Source of the DNA: Seriola aureovittata
Lineage: Eukaryota; Chordata; Actinopteri; Carangiformes; Carangidae
DNA length: 64,000 nucleotides
Reading direction: 5' to 3'
Assembly: GCF_021018895.1 (NCBI RefSeq)
Contig: NC_079375.1
Location: forward strand, 15,894,492 to 15,958,491
Under the pieces are notes generated by a model. The model did not search any database and was not told the origin of the DNA. It saw nothing but the letters and a program-made list of their open reading frames with translations. Below are positions 48,892 to 61,171 of the stretch, one piece after another. The position numbers were made by a program, and so were the translations under genes. Position 1 is the first letter of the stretch. Every line of letters begins with the position of its first letter.

Positions 48892-50621
48892 TATTTTTGA
48901 ACTGGACTTATTCTCTATTCCTTTTTTTATGTCAGTGTCAAGCCTGACTGGAATCCTGCAGCATGCGTACGGTAGCTCCTGTCGTGCTCCCGCCACGCCT
49001 GCTCCAATTGACTCATTAGTCCAGCCCATTTCTCCTAGTGTCCACAGGTGATACATCCATGCTCCGATAAGTTAGCCCTCTCAGCTCTGAGACTGGGGCT
49101 CTGCTTGTCCTCCAGCTCACTGTTGGATGCTGTAGTCCTCTAGAGCGAGACTGTGACCATCTGAGCTGCTCTGTGTTATTTTAGCCTTTGAAGGTAATGG
49201 CAGGAGATCAATGTGATGAATGGCCTTTATGAGGGCAGAGTATCGATGGTTGATGGCAGCGAACTGAGGCTGTGGGAAGGGGAACATCAGCCTGAATATA
49301 TTACCGCCTCCCCTTCTCCTTGATTCTTCTCCACTCCTGTATTTTTCTTCCTTCTATCCATCACTCTGTCTCTCTCTCTTTCCTCCGCCCTCTCTTCTCT
49401 AGCTCAGCTAGCTGTGACTGGTCATTAACACAAACATTAAGCACGCTGTGAATCCATAGCCCCTCCATCTCCTCGCTAGTGCCCATAAAACAGAGCAGCC
49501 ATAATGACACACACAATGACCACACTTGACAATCAGGGGCAGGGTTAGAGTGTCTCCTATATTACTGGCAAAAGCAAAGCTTTTAGAGTGGAGCCAGCGG
49601 GTACATTTGGTTGGCGTTATAATGAGTGCTGTGTAAAGAGGCTCTCAATATTTGTCTGGTGTTTCATCAGCAGGAAAGTTAGTGTTCAGTGACATTGGTA
49701 ATGATAAATTATAGATATGATGATGCAGGAATGTTTACAGTAAAGCTAACTGAGAGGGAGCTGACTTTATAGAGATGTAAAAAAAAACTCTCCTAGGTGA
49801 TGCTGGCCAGTCTTATACACACTCCATGTTAAAGCCCTTTGCTCGTCTTTGTTTTTACCATAACTTCCATTTTATTAAGATGTAATCCACATCCTGCTGC
49901 TCCGTGGTTTCTCACCTGTCTGACACAAAGAGAGCATTATCTCTTATCACCTGAACATGTGGCAGCATGGTACAAAGGAGGAAATGCACTTGGGGACATA
50001 AAGATAATCACGCTGCTGTCTCTCCCCCACACCTTGTTCACCATGAGCAGATATGAATGATACACGCCAGCAACATGCAGTACATCTGCACTTAGGTCCG
50101 TAATGCATTGACTAAATATACACAGCGCAGGACTAACAGTGTTATTTTATACACAAATCCTTGAAGAGGAAATGGATGCGGGGACCAGGGAATTCCATTA
50201 TCAGCGAGGTGACAGGTGATGATGCCTTCACTTTTCTCTCTTCTCAGGCAAGGTCAGAGAGATGTCACGGAGTGCCGGAGATAGATTTGATTTAAATGAT
50301 GTAAAAGGTCTGGGAAAGAGCATAGAAATAGGAAACCTCGGCAGAGTATTGATCTGACTGTAGGGCATGTGCTGCTTACAAAAACTGTCCTTGCTTCTTA
50401 AATGCACGTATCGCATGCATTTCAGTGTTGTCATGAGGACAGTGTAAATGATGAAGATGCTAAAGAAAGTATCAATGTTAATGCAGAGAGAGTAATCAAA
50501 TGTTTTGGACCTGCAGAATCAGAAATGTGGTGTGTAGCCTCCAGCTCTTCAGCAGCAAAACAACAGCCAGCAAATCAATATGTGGTCGGTAAACCATCAA
50601 ATTATAAACAGCACATTCTCA

Positions 50622-50622
<1 letters not shown>

Positions 50623-50663
<41 letters not shown>
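50623..50663. repeat. (CA)20 microsatellite
   Basis: Pure CA array of about 40 bp. Confidence 0.96.
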
Positions 50664-50665
<2 letters not shown>

Positions 50666-50798
50666 AACAGCAGATGAAAACAAAAAAATGAAAAGATAAG
50701 ATGACATTGTGTTGCAAAGTTTGATTTGTGCTAAGTAACTGATGCACCTGTAATAGTTTTGTTTGTCTTTGACACAATGGTGTCACTGAATAGGAGGA

Positions 50799-50849
50799 GG
50801 AAATAAAAAAATAAAAAATAAATAAACAAATAAATAAAAAAAAAAAAGA
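50799..50849. repeat. A-rich (AATA)n tract
   Basis: Imperfect A4T/AAAT units ending in a pure A run. Confidence 0.88.
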
Positions 50850-51130
50850 AATTGTAGTTCATTATTATATGAGCCAATGAATTTCTGGACAGATTTCAGA
50901 CGGGCATTATTGGAGACGCCTCAGGCCTCTCTCTGGCGTGAAGGATGGTGGTCATTTGGCTAGACGAGGGGCGGTGAGGACCCCCTCCTAGACTGGAGCA
51001 GACGGGTGCAGAGGAGCCTAGGGCTGGCTGTATTAATGAACAGGCAGTGCTGAAAGGGACAGGTTCCTGTAATGCTGATGAATGGTCATTACAGAGCAGA
51101 GACGGGAGAAGAGAGCGGGAGGGAAAGAGA

Positions 51131-51142
51131 GGGGGGGGGGGG
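51131..51142. repeat. Poly-G tract, 12 bp
   Basis: This is the longest G run on the + strand. It lies in a purine-rich stretch (51090-51150). Confidence 0.92.
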
Positions 51143-52207
51143 CGGGGCAGAGTGGGCACAGAGGGAGCAGTGGTGAAAAAAGGCTTTAATTTGCACCTCA
51201 GATTTCTGTAAACTCGTTTATCACGTCAGCAGTGTCACTGTTCTCCACGTGTCTTCTCCCTCCCTTCCTCTCCTTGCCCCCATCTGACCCAAACCTTGTT
51301 TTTCTCCAGATGCTTCCATGTACTCCTTGGGCCAAATAATTTCATCATCGACACTGTTTTTGTTCATATTTCGAACCCCCACAGTCAGTGGCAATGTATC
51401 ATGTAAAAGCTCACCTCGCATCATTTTATGGACTCATTTAATAAGAATTGTGTATGTTTTCCATCATTCGAGAGGTTGTTGGGGCTGTGCATGGAGACTT
51501 GATGTCTTCTCCTCTCCATTAGGCCTGATTGAGCAGCTCGGGCGTTAAAAGGTCAGAGGAAGGAGGAAGCACCAGGAGATATATGCACACAAGAAACATG
51601 AACTGACTGGGAGCCCACTCACAACACTATGGACCTCATTAGCTTGTCCTCGCCCACAGCTGTTTGGATCATTCGAGGAAGGGAGGTGTGGGGGGCAAGC
51701 TGTTGGTTCAAATAGGAGTATAAAGAATGGTTTTATTACAGACAGTGGAAGTGATCAGAGAAGAAAGAATTCTGTTTGAAACTGTGTCAAATCACCGTCT
51801 CTCTTCCACAAAATATTCATTTCAAGTCAGTGGGCCTTTTATGTGGCTGTCGCAATGCACGCAGCCCTTATGTTTTTTTTTTTTGTTTTTTTTCCTGTCC
51901 GCCCTGCTGCTGTGTGTATAGCTTTACCAATTAAAACATTGTGTTGAGAATGTCAGTAGACTGTGTGTCTCTAACATTTTTAAGCTTGACCAGCTTTTGC
52001 CCAGCTGGACAGTTTTCTCATCTGAAAATTTTCATCTGAAAGCAAGCTTCTAGGCAAGCCTCTTTTTATTTCAGTGATTCCTCTTCCTGATTCTCAGTGA
52101 TGCCAGCCAAATGTTAATGGCACATTTTCATCATGATTTGGCACACTGAGTTAATACCTCAAGGGGCTTCTGATGCTCATCCAACATACTTTGCGGGTCA
52201 CACCTGC

Positions 52208-52234
52208 AAAAAAAAAAAAAAAAAAAAAAAAAAA
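52208..52234. repeat. Poly-A tract, 27 bp
   Basis: Uninterrupted A run on the + strand. Confidence 0.95.
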
Positions 52235-52782
52235 GCCTGCAGTGTATTTCAGTTCAGTGTGCATGCAAATGCCTTTTCCATCAGACTGGCTTGTAGCTGC
52301 CATGTAGTAGTTGCCGTCTGTCTAATTGTAATTCAATAGTGCATCTTGAATTTGTTACACACCATATTTTATAATGCGCCAACTCAGTGCCCAGCCACGC
52401 TCGGCATAGATGGCAAATAGCAGCACATCCCAAGTAATTACTGGGTTTGTGCTTATACAATGGTAGTACACATACTACAGCTGTTGAGCATATTTAGAGA
52501 ACAAGACAGCAAAGTGGTGTTTTTGCTGTTGCTGCACTTAAGAAATAGTTTATGATTCAGAAAAGGGGACATTTGTGTGTTTTCAATGGATGAATAAGCT
52601 CCACAGCTTGATAGGCTGATTCCTTTCTGTTAATCCAGGAAGAAGGCTCACATTTGGTGCCTTAGGGAGATTACTGATGTGTGTACAAAAACTCTGTGGC
52701 TCAGCCAATATTAGCATTCTCTATCAAAAAATGAGAAACAACCACGGCCTCATCATTGATGATTACTAATCAACTGTGTGTA

Positions 52783-52817
52783 CTCTTCTCTCCCTCTCTC
52801 TCTTTCTCTCTCTGTAG
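52783..52817 (+). other. ephb1: Splice acceptor of intron 2
   Basis: About 30 nt of almost pure CT sequence precedes TGTAG, giving a very strong polypyrimidine tract for exon 3. Confidence 0.93.
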
Positions 52818-53499
52818 TGGGAGGAGGTGAGCGGCTATGACGAGAACCTCAACACCATCAGGACCTACCAGGTGTGTAATGTCTTCGAGTCCAGTCAAAA
52901 CAACTGGCTCCTCACCACCTTCATTGATCGGCGTGGAGCACAGCGCATCTATGTGGAAATTCGATTCACCGTGCGTGACTGCAGCTCGATCCCCAACGTC
53001 CCCGGCTCCTGCAAGGAGACGTTTAATCTCTACTACTACGAAACTGACGCAGTCATTGCCACCAAAGGCTCCGCCTTCTGGATGGAGGCCCCTTACCTCA
53101 AGGTGGACACCATTGCTGCAGATGAAAGCTTCTCACAGGTGGATTTTGGCGGACGCCTGATGAAGGTCAACACAGAGGTGCGGAGCTTCGGCCCACTGTC
53201 TAAAAATGGCTTCTACCTGGCCTTTCAGGACTATGGTGCCTGCATGTCTCTGCTGTCAGTCAGGGTCTTTTATAAGAAGTGCCCAAGCGTGGTCCAGAAC
53301 TTTGCAATCTTTCCAGAGACGATGACAGGGGCTGAAAGCACCTCCCTGGTCATCGCAAGAGGGATCTGCATCCCCAACTCAGAGGAAGTAGATGTTCCTA
53401 TAAAGCTCTACTGCAACGGAGATGGAGAGTGGATGGTTCCTATCGGCAGCTGCACGTGCAAGGCTGGATTTGAACCTGACAATGGCAACGTATGTCGAG
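52818..53499 (+). CDS. ephb1: ephb1 exon 3 (682 nt), ephrin-binding domain and start of Cys-rich region
   Basis: This exon has 227 codons plus one base, uninterrupted, from [10 protein letters not shown] to VCRG, entered in phase 0 and left in phase 1 at donor GTAAGT (53500). Residues 1-155 form most of the Eph jelly-roll ligand-binding domain. Expected disulfides pair C20 (QVCNVF) with C142 (YGACMS) and C55 (RDCSS) with C65 (GSCKE). Landmarks include QNNWL at 27-31, ADESFSQVD at 101-109 and [10 protein letters not shown] at 131-140. Residues 155-227 start the cysteine-rich region ([30 protein letters not shown]). The receptor binds membrane-tethered ephrin-Bs at cell contacts and guides axon and cell positioning. 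[27 protein letters not shown] and [11 protein letters not shown] fit EphB1 better than EphB2 or EphB3. No frameshift or stop is seen; all expected cysteines are present. Confidence 0.96.
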
Positions 53500-54334
53500 G
53501 TAAGTAATGAGAAGAATAGATTCATTTGTCACAAACGTCCTATCATTGCAATTTGAGCGTGTCACCTCTGATGGTTGCAAGCATCCGACCGGCTTTTCAT
53601 CCGTCACTCTCTTTTGAAATGATGGACTCCTCGCAATAGAACAAATCACTTGTTCTGTAAGCAGGCGACAGATTTGTTCTATTTCAGGCTCGCATATAAC
53701 AGGGCATCAGCATACGTTGGATCACAGATTTTCTGCATCATTGGAAGGGCAGAATTGATTGTGTTTCATGCGTTTTGCTGAGCATGATGTGCCGTACTCC
53801 CTCCTTGATCACATCCACCTCCGGCGTGCTTGAAAGGCACATTAGCATTGATTCTTAATCTGTAGCGAATGCCAGCCTTCTGTGCAGCGTACTTTACAGA
53901 TGGCAAGAGGTTTGATTCTGTCTCAGTATGATGTGCGGAAGACTTAAGTTCTGAGGAATAACACGCACATAAAGATGAGGTTAATCTGGCTTTTCTGCTG
54001 TCACATTTTCTCTCTTCCTGTCCGTCCTCTAATGCACCTTTACGCCCTGCACCCTGCTATTCTACACTCGCAAACTTATACACAAAGAGGGAGAAAATTT
54101 GCTCAAGGTGTCTGATGATAATACAAGTGGCTTGGGGCTCTCAGTGTGGCGCAGTATTGGTTGGCCTACCTCAGGAGGTTAGCCGGAGAGTGTGTGGAGC
54201 CCAGATAAGATTGATTGACGCACATCTGCTCTGATCAATAAACAGATATGAGGGTGCCACATATCTACAAAGCACACTGTGTGCGACTGTGTCTACTGTA
54301 TCCTTCTGGCATTGCTCTATATCCTACGCAAAAC

Positions 54335-54383
54335 ACACCCACACACTTAAATACACACCCAAACAAACACACACCCACACACC
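54335..54383. repeat. Imperfect (CA)n
   Basis: ACACCC and AAACACACACCC units, degenerate. Confidence 0.75.
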
Positions 54384-55179
54384 AACGCAGTCCTTGGCTG
54401 AGGTGGAATGACTTTGAAATGCAAATGACGAGGCAGAAGTTGGATGCTTTCCTCACTGAAAGTTTTCATTTCTGCTAATTTTTGTCATCTCATCACAACT
54501 GCAGTTTGCATTGTTCACAGGTCATTTCATTCCTACTTTGTTTCTATCATTATTTTCTTTTGTTTCAGTGCGAGGTACATTTCATTTACATATTTTAAAA
54601 GAAACTTAGATACCTACAGAAAAAAAAGTTTTCAGCGCATTGTGTCCAAACTAATGATTTGTAAATATCAATCTGTTGTTTGCCTGCTGAGAGCCTTTAT
54701 TTTAACTCACTTTCCACAGGAACACGAGTGGTGTGATATTCTAAACAAGCTCAGCATCATTATGTCTAATAGAAAGTTTCAAGCTGTTGGAAAAAAATCA
54801 GCTGAGTATTTGACAGCATTTTGAACTAAAAGAGATTCCACAAGGACAGAAATACAAAGCACTTACAACTCAAACAACCAGCTGACTAATTTGACTGCAG
54901 TTAGATTTCCATTTCCCTGGTTGGTTTCACCAGCTTGTCTTGAATAAATCTGTGACTTTGTTTCTTGCTTTTGCTGCCATTTATACATCAGATAATCATA
55001 TGTGTTTTTTGCGCAATTTACTGATTTAAGCGCAGTATGTTATGGTAGGTACAGTATGTTTCAGTTCAAAATGATTAGAACTTGGATGATTTTCTGTGTT
55101 TTCTCATTATTAGAAGGACATCTAATGCAATAAAACCACTCTCATTTATTACCATGAAACTTTTCCGTGAAGATCGCTC

Positions 55180-55573
55180 CTTTTATCCTTTGTTTTCTTT
55201 GTAATACCTTTATGTCATTTCTTCAAATTTGGTAAAAATGTTCACTTGAACTGAAGGATGAACAGATTCGTTTTTGGCAGTCAAAGGGTCAGGGTCACTG
55301 TGACCTCACAAAACACGTCAAACACGGCCATAATTCAAGAATTCATAGGCTAATTATGACACAAATGTCCAATAGGATAAAATGATGAAGTGAAGTGACA
55401 TTTTATATCCAAATAGTCAAAGGTCGACCTTCACTATGACATCATAATGTTCTGCAAAACCTCTTGTGGCCATTATTCAATGCTGTAACTCAGGAAGGGG
55501 AGATTGTGACCATATTTCCTGCAATTAGATGATTGGTTGGTGGAGGCATACGCGCGAGGCGGCAATTCTAGTT
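55180..55573. repeat. Dispersed teleost repeat copy
   Basis: The segment includes TTTATGTCATTTCTTCAAAT, GGTCACTGTGACCTCAC, AATTCAAGAATTCATA, GATTGTGACCATATTTCCTG and, at the right end, GGTTGGTGGAGGCATAC then GAGGCGGCAATTCTAGTT. From memory these blocks recur in this order in many percomorph genomes. I cannot name the family or say whether it is a DNA transposon or retroelement fragment. No terminal repeats or coding frame are seen; the edges are approximate. Confidence 0.6.
55293..55305. promoter_or_regulatory. Perfect ERE-type palindrome inside a dispersed repeat
   Basis: GGTCACTGTGACC is an exact GGTCANNNTGACC inverted repeat, the consensus for estrogen receptors. An overlapping GGGTCAGGGTCA direct repeat begins at 55286, and AGGTCGACCT, another palindrome, lies at 55421-55430. 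Since the motif sits in a repeat, other copies may carry it too. Function is inferred only from motif match. Confidence 0.45.
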
Positions 55574-57276
55574 ATCATCAAAGATACAATAATACAAATA
55601 TATTTGAAATGACTTCAATGAATTCGTTTACACTGTAAATTACACTTTGTGGCTGTATCTTACTTAAGGTATGTTAGATATGTTTTCTGAAGTTTTGAAA
55701 TTCACACAGGAATGAACCATAAATGAACCTTGCCTGTCCTCAAATGCAAACAAAACCGCAGCCTTTAATCGATGAATAACGTCACTGTCCTGTAAACCTG
55801 ATGCCGATTCATGTCTTCTTTTTGCCCTCAACCTTATACACACACTCACAGCACGGTAATTGGAGCCAAGGTATCCCTGAGTGTTGGTAGGAAGCTTGTT
55901 GAGACTTGTGTTAGTGGGGGGCATTGGCGCTGCTGTAAACACCACAAGTACATGTGGGCACATACACATACACAGTCCCCCGGTAGATACTGCTCTACAA
56001 AGACTCTTTGAACAGAGGAGGAGACGTATATTTCCGCTAATTCCCACAATCCCCCTGACTTCCTTCACTAAGTACCCTCAGCAAGTAGGCTTCCTGCTGT
56101 GTTAAGTTTGACATCTCTTTCTCTGGTGGAATTGTAGCATTATGGGAAGTATGAAAAGCAGCCTGTAGAGGGAGGGAGTTGTTAGCGTGTACGTGCGGTA
56201 GAAAGTCGTAGAAACCTGTAAAATGTTGTGTCGGTTGACCTTAAGCCTCAGGACAAACGCGCACACACTCGTGTACAAGAATGCATGCATGGAGAGTTAG
56301 AGAGACAGAGACAAGAGAGAAACAGATTTCTAGCTCTCATAACTAGCTTACTCTCTGGAGACTCGTATGGAATCTGTTCCCCTCTCATCTCCACAGAGAG
56401 GCCCCTCCAATTAGAGCAATCTCAACCTTTTATTTTCCACGCAGTCCCTTTTCATGGGCTTGTAATCCATTATTTAAACAGGGAAATCTAACCTTAAAGT
56501 GCTTGTGGAAGCTAAGTACTATGGGCAACCAATCAATTGGAGGTTGGTGCAATAACATGGCTTCAGCATTGGGTCTGAAGTAATTGCCCATTAGAGATGA
56601 AGTAACAGGAACAGGAACAAAAAGAATATGAGAGCATGCAGTTTCATGCTAAAATAATTCCTCTCATCGGGAGCAACATGAGAAAGGAAGGTATTACATA
56701 GGAGAAGGAAGGCACTGTGGTGCTTGAAAGCACAGTGGGAAATCAAAAAATGAGAAGCTGTCGCTTCTGTTTTGAGCTATGCTAAGCCATTTGAGATTGT
56801 CTTACAAAATAGTCAGAATAGAATTTTATGGAAAATATAGAGTAGGAGCAATTGTTTGACTATTGAACAGTCGCCTTGTTACCTAAGATGTGAAAATTGT
56901 CCAGTCGCTGCATTTATTCATTGTCGGTGAGAACATAAACATTTTACATTAACATCTACTTAACGGGCTTGACAGCTAATGAAACGCAGAAATGCATTAA
57001 TTCCACCTGCTCCTGTTTGTGACAGTGTCAGTTCTTTCACTTGACATAACAAAACATGCATTTGCTGGGTCAGTCACACATCTGTGCTAATCAAATCTGT
57101 AGTTTTGAATATGTTTATCGTTGCATAGTGAAAAGCAGACGCTGTGAGAGGTGACATGGGTGACAAATTAATCATTTTTGACTTGTTTAATTTCTGTGTC
57201 ATTTAATATGACAGCAAAGATAAGCTTAATTGCAACTGAGTGTGTGTGTGTTAATGTGTTCAAACGTCATCATTTG

Positions 57277-57377
<101 letters not shown>

Positions 57378-57456
57378 TGAGCCCCCCACCCACTGTACCT
57401 AATTGTACTTTCTCTAATCTATATGTTTTAATTAGTGACATGTAGCATGGTGTGTG

Positions 57457-57459
<3 letters not shown>

Positions 57460-57520
<61 letters not shown>
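57460..57520. repeat. (GT)30 microsatellite
   Basis: Pure TG array of about 60 bp, 85 bp after the previous array and followed by CACGTGCGTG. Confidence 0.98.
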
Positions 57521-57521
<1 letters not shown>

Positions 57522-57646
57522 ACGTGCGTGGCCTGCTGTCACTTGGGCAGAGAGACCATGTAGAGTTGTTGTGCTCTGTAGCGATGGTGCCAGCATGCCA
57601 TCCTCATTACCAGCTCCCCAGCTCCCACACAAGCCATTTGGGTATC

Positions 57647-57648
<2 letters not shown>

Positions 57649-57708
<60 letters not shown>

Positions 57709-57720
57709 GCCCCCCCCCCC
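57649..57720. repeat. (CT)n microsatellite with poly-C end
   Basis: A CT array of about 55 bp with two minor interruptions, then an 11-bp C run at 57710-57720. Confidence 0.96.
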
Positions 57721-58372
57721 TTTCTCTCCTTCTCCCTCTCTCTCCCCCTTGGCTATGTAAGCAATCTGCTAAATATTTTATCACCTCCCTGTTAAATCGA
57801 GCGGAGACACTCTGAATAGCACCCCACTACCTCCACCAGCGCAAAGCTTGTCTTGTGTGTGTGTCCTGCTCAGCTCAAGTGTCTAAGAAAGACTGATTTG
57901 ACGGTTTTACCGAACCCTCTCATGGCTGCTGTAGTGGTCTCCAGCTGAGAGATTGATAGAATCACCTTGATTAGGTTTCCTTCACATCCATCTCTTTGTT
58001 TCTAAATAATCTGATATAACCATTGATCATTTTAATGTTCCTTGTATTCCCATATATAAAGTGATTAAAACTCTGTGGTAAGCTAATTATTCTGATGTGT
58101 AAACTCTTAAAAGTGAATGATGTGGCCTAAACTGCTTCAGAGTAAACAGGGCTAAATAACATACTATGAAGAGTGACTCAAAACTTTGGACTTCCTGTTC
58201 ATCATTTTGCTGTTAACACTGTTTCCTTTGAGGAACAAAGTTTTCTTTGAGCTGATAAATGCCTGCCTGAAGTCGATAAAGCTAGCAGTCTCATTTTATG
58301 AGACCCTCTATTACATTTTGTCTTCTTTTGTAATAGCTTAACCATGCCCAAAGCTTATTGCTTCTCTCTTCT

Positions 58373-58388
58373 TTTTTTTTTTTTTTTT
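58373..58388. repeat. Poly-T tract
   Basis: T run of about 16 bp. Confidence 0.92.
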
Positions 58389-58615
58389 ACCTCAGTGGGC
58401 CATTCCTATGCAAAGCACATAGCTACTCTGAGTCTCCTCACCAGCATGGACTTGGAGACTGGGCTGGGGACAGTGGACAGTAACACTATTGGAACAGAGG
58501 GAGCATTGTTTCTAAAATATGAATTGGATATGAAGGAAATGCGATGATGAAACGCTCAATGGCTAATATCACTATCTGTGATATCATCTGGTTACTTATT
58601 CGTGTAATTCCATTT

Positions 58616-58660
58616 ATCCCATCCTTCCATCCATTTATCTGTCCGTCCATCTGTCCATAA
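58616..58660. repeat. Degenerate (CCAT)/(TCCA) tract
   Basis: Decayed tetranucleotide pattern with CCATCC, CCATTT and CCATCTGTCCAT units. Confidence 0.6.
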
Positions 58661-59522
58661 CCCAATACACTATGCATGATCATGCATTTATTTAGTTGCA
58701 TATTTCCGTAATTCCTCACCACGGCAATCCTATAGGCCTCCGCTGTAATACGGATCTCCTCATATTTTCTCTCACCGTTAGGCTCCAGCGAGCTTTTGAC
58801 ATGCTGGCACATTAATATTACAAATATTCAAATAACTTTATTTAACATTCTGCAGGCTGACAGTGGCAGCGGGAGATTCACAGCCCATTGAGCAAGTGCG
58901 CTTCCCTGAGCTAAGTGCCGATTCATCATGGCTGCCTTACTCCTGTCTAATGGCTGCCATCATGGGGCACGAGCGCACACGCGCACCGGCACACACGTAA
59001 ACACACATCTTGGGCATACACTTAGAAATAGTATTAGTTCTTCCATGTGTGCATTTTAAAAATGTTAAATGTAGTGTTCCAGGCACATTTATCACATCAT
59101 TAACCCTAGCCTTAAACCTTATAAACCCCAATATATACCCATACAGACTTCATTGTCATAGACAGCAACCAGCTGGTGTATTTCTTTGCATAAGAGAGGT
59201 AAGATAATCTAACTGAAATAAAATAAAATCATTTCAGAATATAACAGTAATATATACAACCCGTGAAACTATTTTGATGTATTCATTTATTTGAAGCTTT
59301 AAAGTTTGCCTTTGGAGGCTGAACTTTTGGTTTTACAGTTTTCCGCCCCAGTGAGGCTTTGATTACTTCTTTATATGTCTCATCTGAGTGTAAAGGACCT
59401 GGCAGACAGGATCCACAAAGGCCCGGTAAGCTATTAGAGCCAATTCCAGCCCATTTGGCCTTGTCTACTTCCGTTCCACAGAGTTTACTTCATTTGGAGA
59501 GAAGCATCCGTGTGTACTCAAC

Positions 59523-59550
59523 GACACACACACACACATACACACACACT
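59523..59550. repeat. Short imperfect (CA)n
   Basis: CA array of about 27 bp with one TA step. Confidence 0.85.
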
Positions 59551-60043
59551 GACTACACACCCTAGACACACACAACAGCATCTTTTAAGTCACCTTGAAG
59601 CCCAATTAAGTAAAGGTCTGAGTCCTCCCGCGCTTATTAGTCGTATGGCAGCGAGGACCAGTGTGATGAAGACAAAAATGGAGTAGTGGGAGGAAGAGAC
59701 AAGAGAGAAAAGCTATAAGAAAAAGCAGAGAGTGAAAGACTTCTTGTTTCCATGGGCCTCAATAGGATGAATAGGGGGATGGCAGAGGGCAGTGGTGAAA
59801 GAGTGTGACCCAAACAAAGACTCTTTGAATTTAGGGTCCAAACAGAGTGTTTGTAATGACCCCAAACACAGATGCGCTCATCTCACTGCAACGACAGAGT
59901 CAGTCCCTAATGATGTGAGGGGAAGAGAGATTTTCTTCACACACAATGGAAATACCCACCGCACACAGAGCTGTTCTTATACCCCATGGAGAGACACATA
60001 TCCCTGCTCCCATTATTTTTCACTCTTTTCCTTCAGTTGCTGT

Positions 60044-60061
60044 TTTTTTTTTTTTTTTTTT
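60044..60061. repeat. Poly-T tract
   Basis: T run of about 18 bp. Confidence 0.92.
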
Positions 60062-60213
60062 GTCAGGTTCTCTAACCTTCAGTTCCTTTCAGGCCATGTG
60101 TTTGGTTTTTTTTCTAAACCTTCCATTGTTATCTCTGACTTGGTTTTTCACTTTGTTGATGGACAAACTTTTTCAAGAAAGCTCCACTTTGACCCAACAT
60201 CTCTTGCAATCTC

Positions 60214-60335
60214 CCTCTCCTCTCCTCTCCTCTCCTTTCCTCTCCTCTCCTCTCCCCTCCTTTCCTTTCCTCTCCTCTCCTTTCCTCTCCTCTCCCCTCC
60301 TCTCCTCTCCCCTCCTCTCCTCTCCTCTCCTCTCC
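60214..60335. repeat. (TCTCC)n pentanucleotide array, about 122 bp
   Basis: About 24 TCTCC-type units with TTTCC and CCTCC variants. The + strand is pure pyrimidine throughout and the other strand pure purine, a strong triplex (H-DNA) candidate. Open frames crossing it on both strands (such as 59792-60358) are created by the repeat. Confidence 0.97.
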
Positions 60336-60727
60336 CACTGATGGACACTGGGTGTTGAGGCCAGTGAAACACACAGGGAGACAAAGGCCCCCGACCATTC
60401 ACCAGATGGCTGGGGTCTCCGCTTAATTTGCCTATCTCACCCTCGTTGGCAAAACACAAAAGCCCCGCGCTGTGGGAGCCTCCACTTCACCCTCTCACCC
60501 CGGCCGTGACCCCTCCCATCAATCAAATCCTTCACCGTGTGCTTTTAAATTATGATTGCACATTTAAGGACATGACAAAGACATCATCAATAATGCTGTG
60601 GAGAGAAGTGGCTGTCTCTGTGGTTTCTTCATAAGAGACTAAAAGTTAAATGTCAAGAGAAAAACGTGAATTTGGACAGCACACAGAAAACTCTTCACTC
60701 TTCTTGTACTTTTCTGCCTCCGCAGGG

Positions 60728-60753
60728 CCCCCCCCCCCCCCCCCCCCCCCCCC
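60728..60753. repeat. Poly-C tract, 26 bp
   Basis: This is the longest uninterrupted C run in the window. Confidence 0.96.
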
Positions 60754-61171
60754 GGAGTATGCTCCAGCACCCAGGAATGACGTGGTGTGCCCCCCTCCTC
60801 CTGTTTTAGAAAGTACAAACATTCCTCGCTCTCTGTAGTCCGTCATTTCTTAATGCTCCCTCTCCCCTCATCAGCGTCCATCAGTATTCACTGTTCTACT
60901 AATAAAACAGCCAGGCCTGTTTGGTTTGACAGCAGAGGGACACATTTCAATCCCAGGAAATTGTCTCATCCCCTCCTGGAGGTTATCAGCAGCAGGATGA
61001 TAGATGTGGATTAGTCTAGGTTACGTTGTGGAACTTGTGGACTTACAAATTAATTAGAATTGAATTGCTATTATAGTAGGGCCAATACACCTCTGTTCAT
61101 TCCACATGCAGTGAGAGCTAGTCGACAAAGCAATCAGGAAGAATTTGGTGGTGTATCAGACTGATGCGCGG

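Larger units (their letters stand above)
36192..52817 (+). other. ephb1: Intron 2 of ephb1 (16,626 bp, complete)
   Basis: A GT..AG intron in phase 0: donor GTAAGT at 36192, acceptor TGTAG ending at 52817. It holds a TTAA-flanked DNA transposon (47031-48149), purine- and G-rich blocks (40811-41036, 41143-41183, 41837-42003), a GC-rich stretch (39880-40100), EGR-type sites (45195-45209) and several microsatellites. Nothing recognisable was seen in 36200-36740, 36770-37680, 38160-38650, 39360-39700, 42180-42740, 43445-45180, 45580-46000, 46100-47020, 48160-48850, 48890-50620, 51150-51860 or 52240-52780. The segment 37170-37560 is AT-rich, with several TATATA stretches. Confidence 0.93.

Noticed and set aside
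52837..53160. Alternative-frame open reading frame overlapping exon 3
   Set aside because: A frame shadow of the conserved EphB1 coding frame.
59792..60358. 188-codon open frame on the + strand
   Set aside because: The last third is produced by the TCTCC array and the middle by a poly-T run; no domain.
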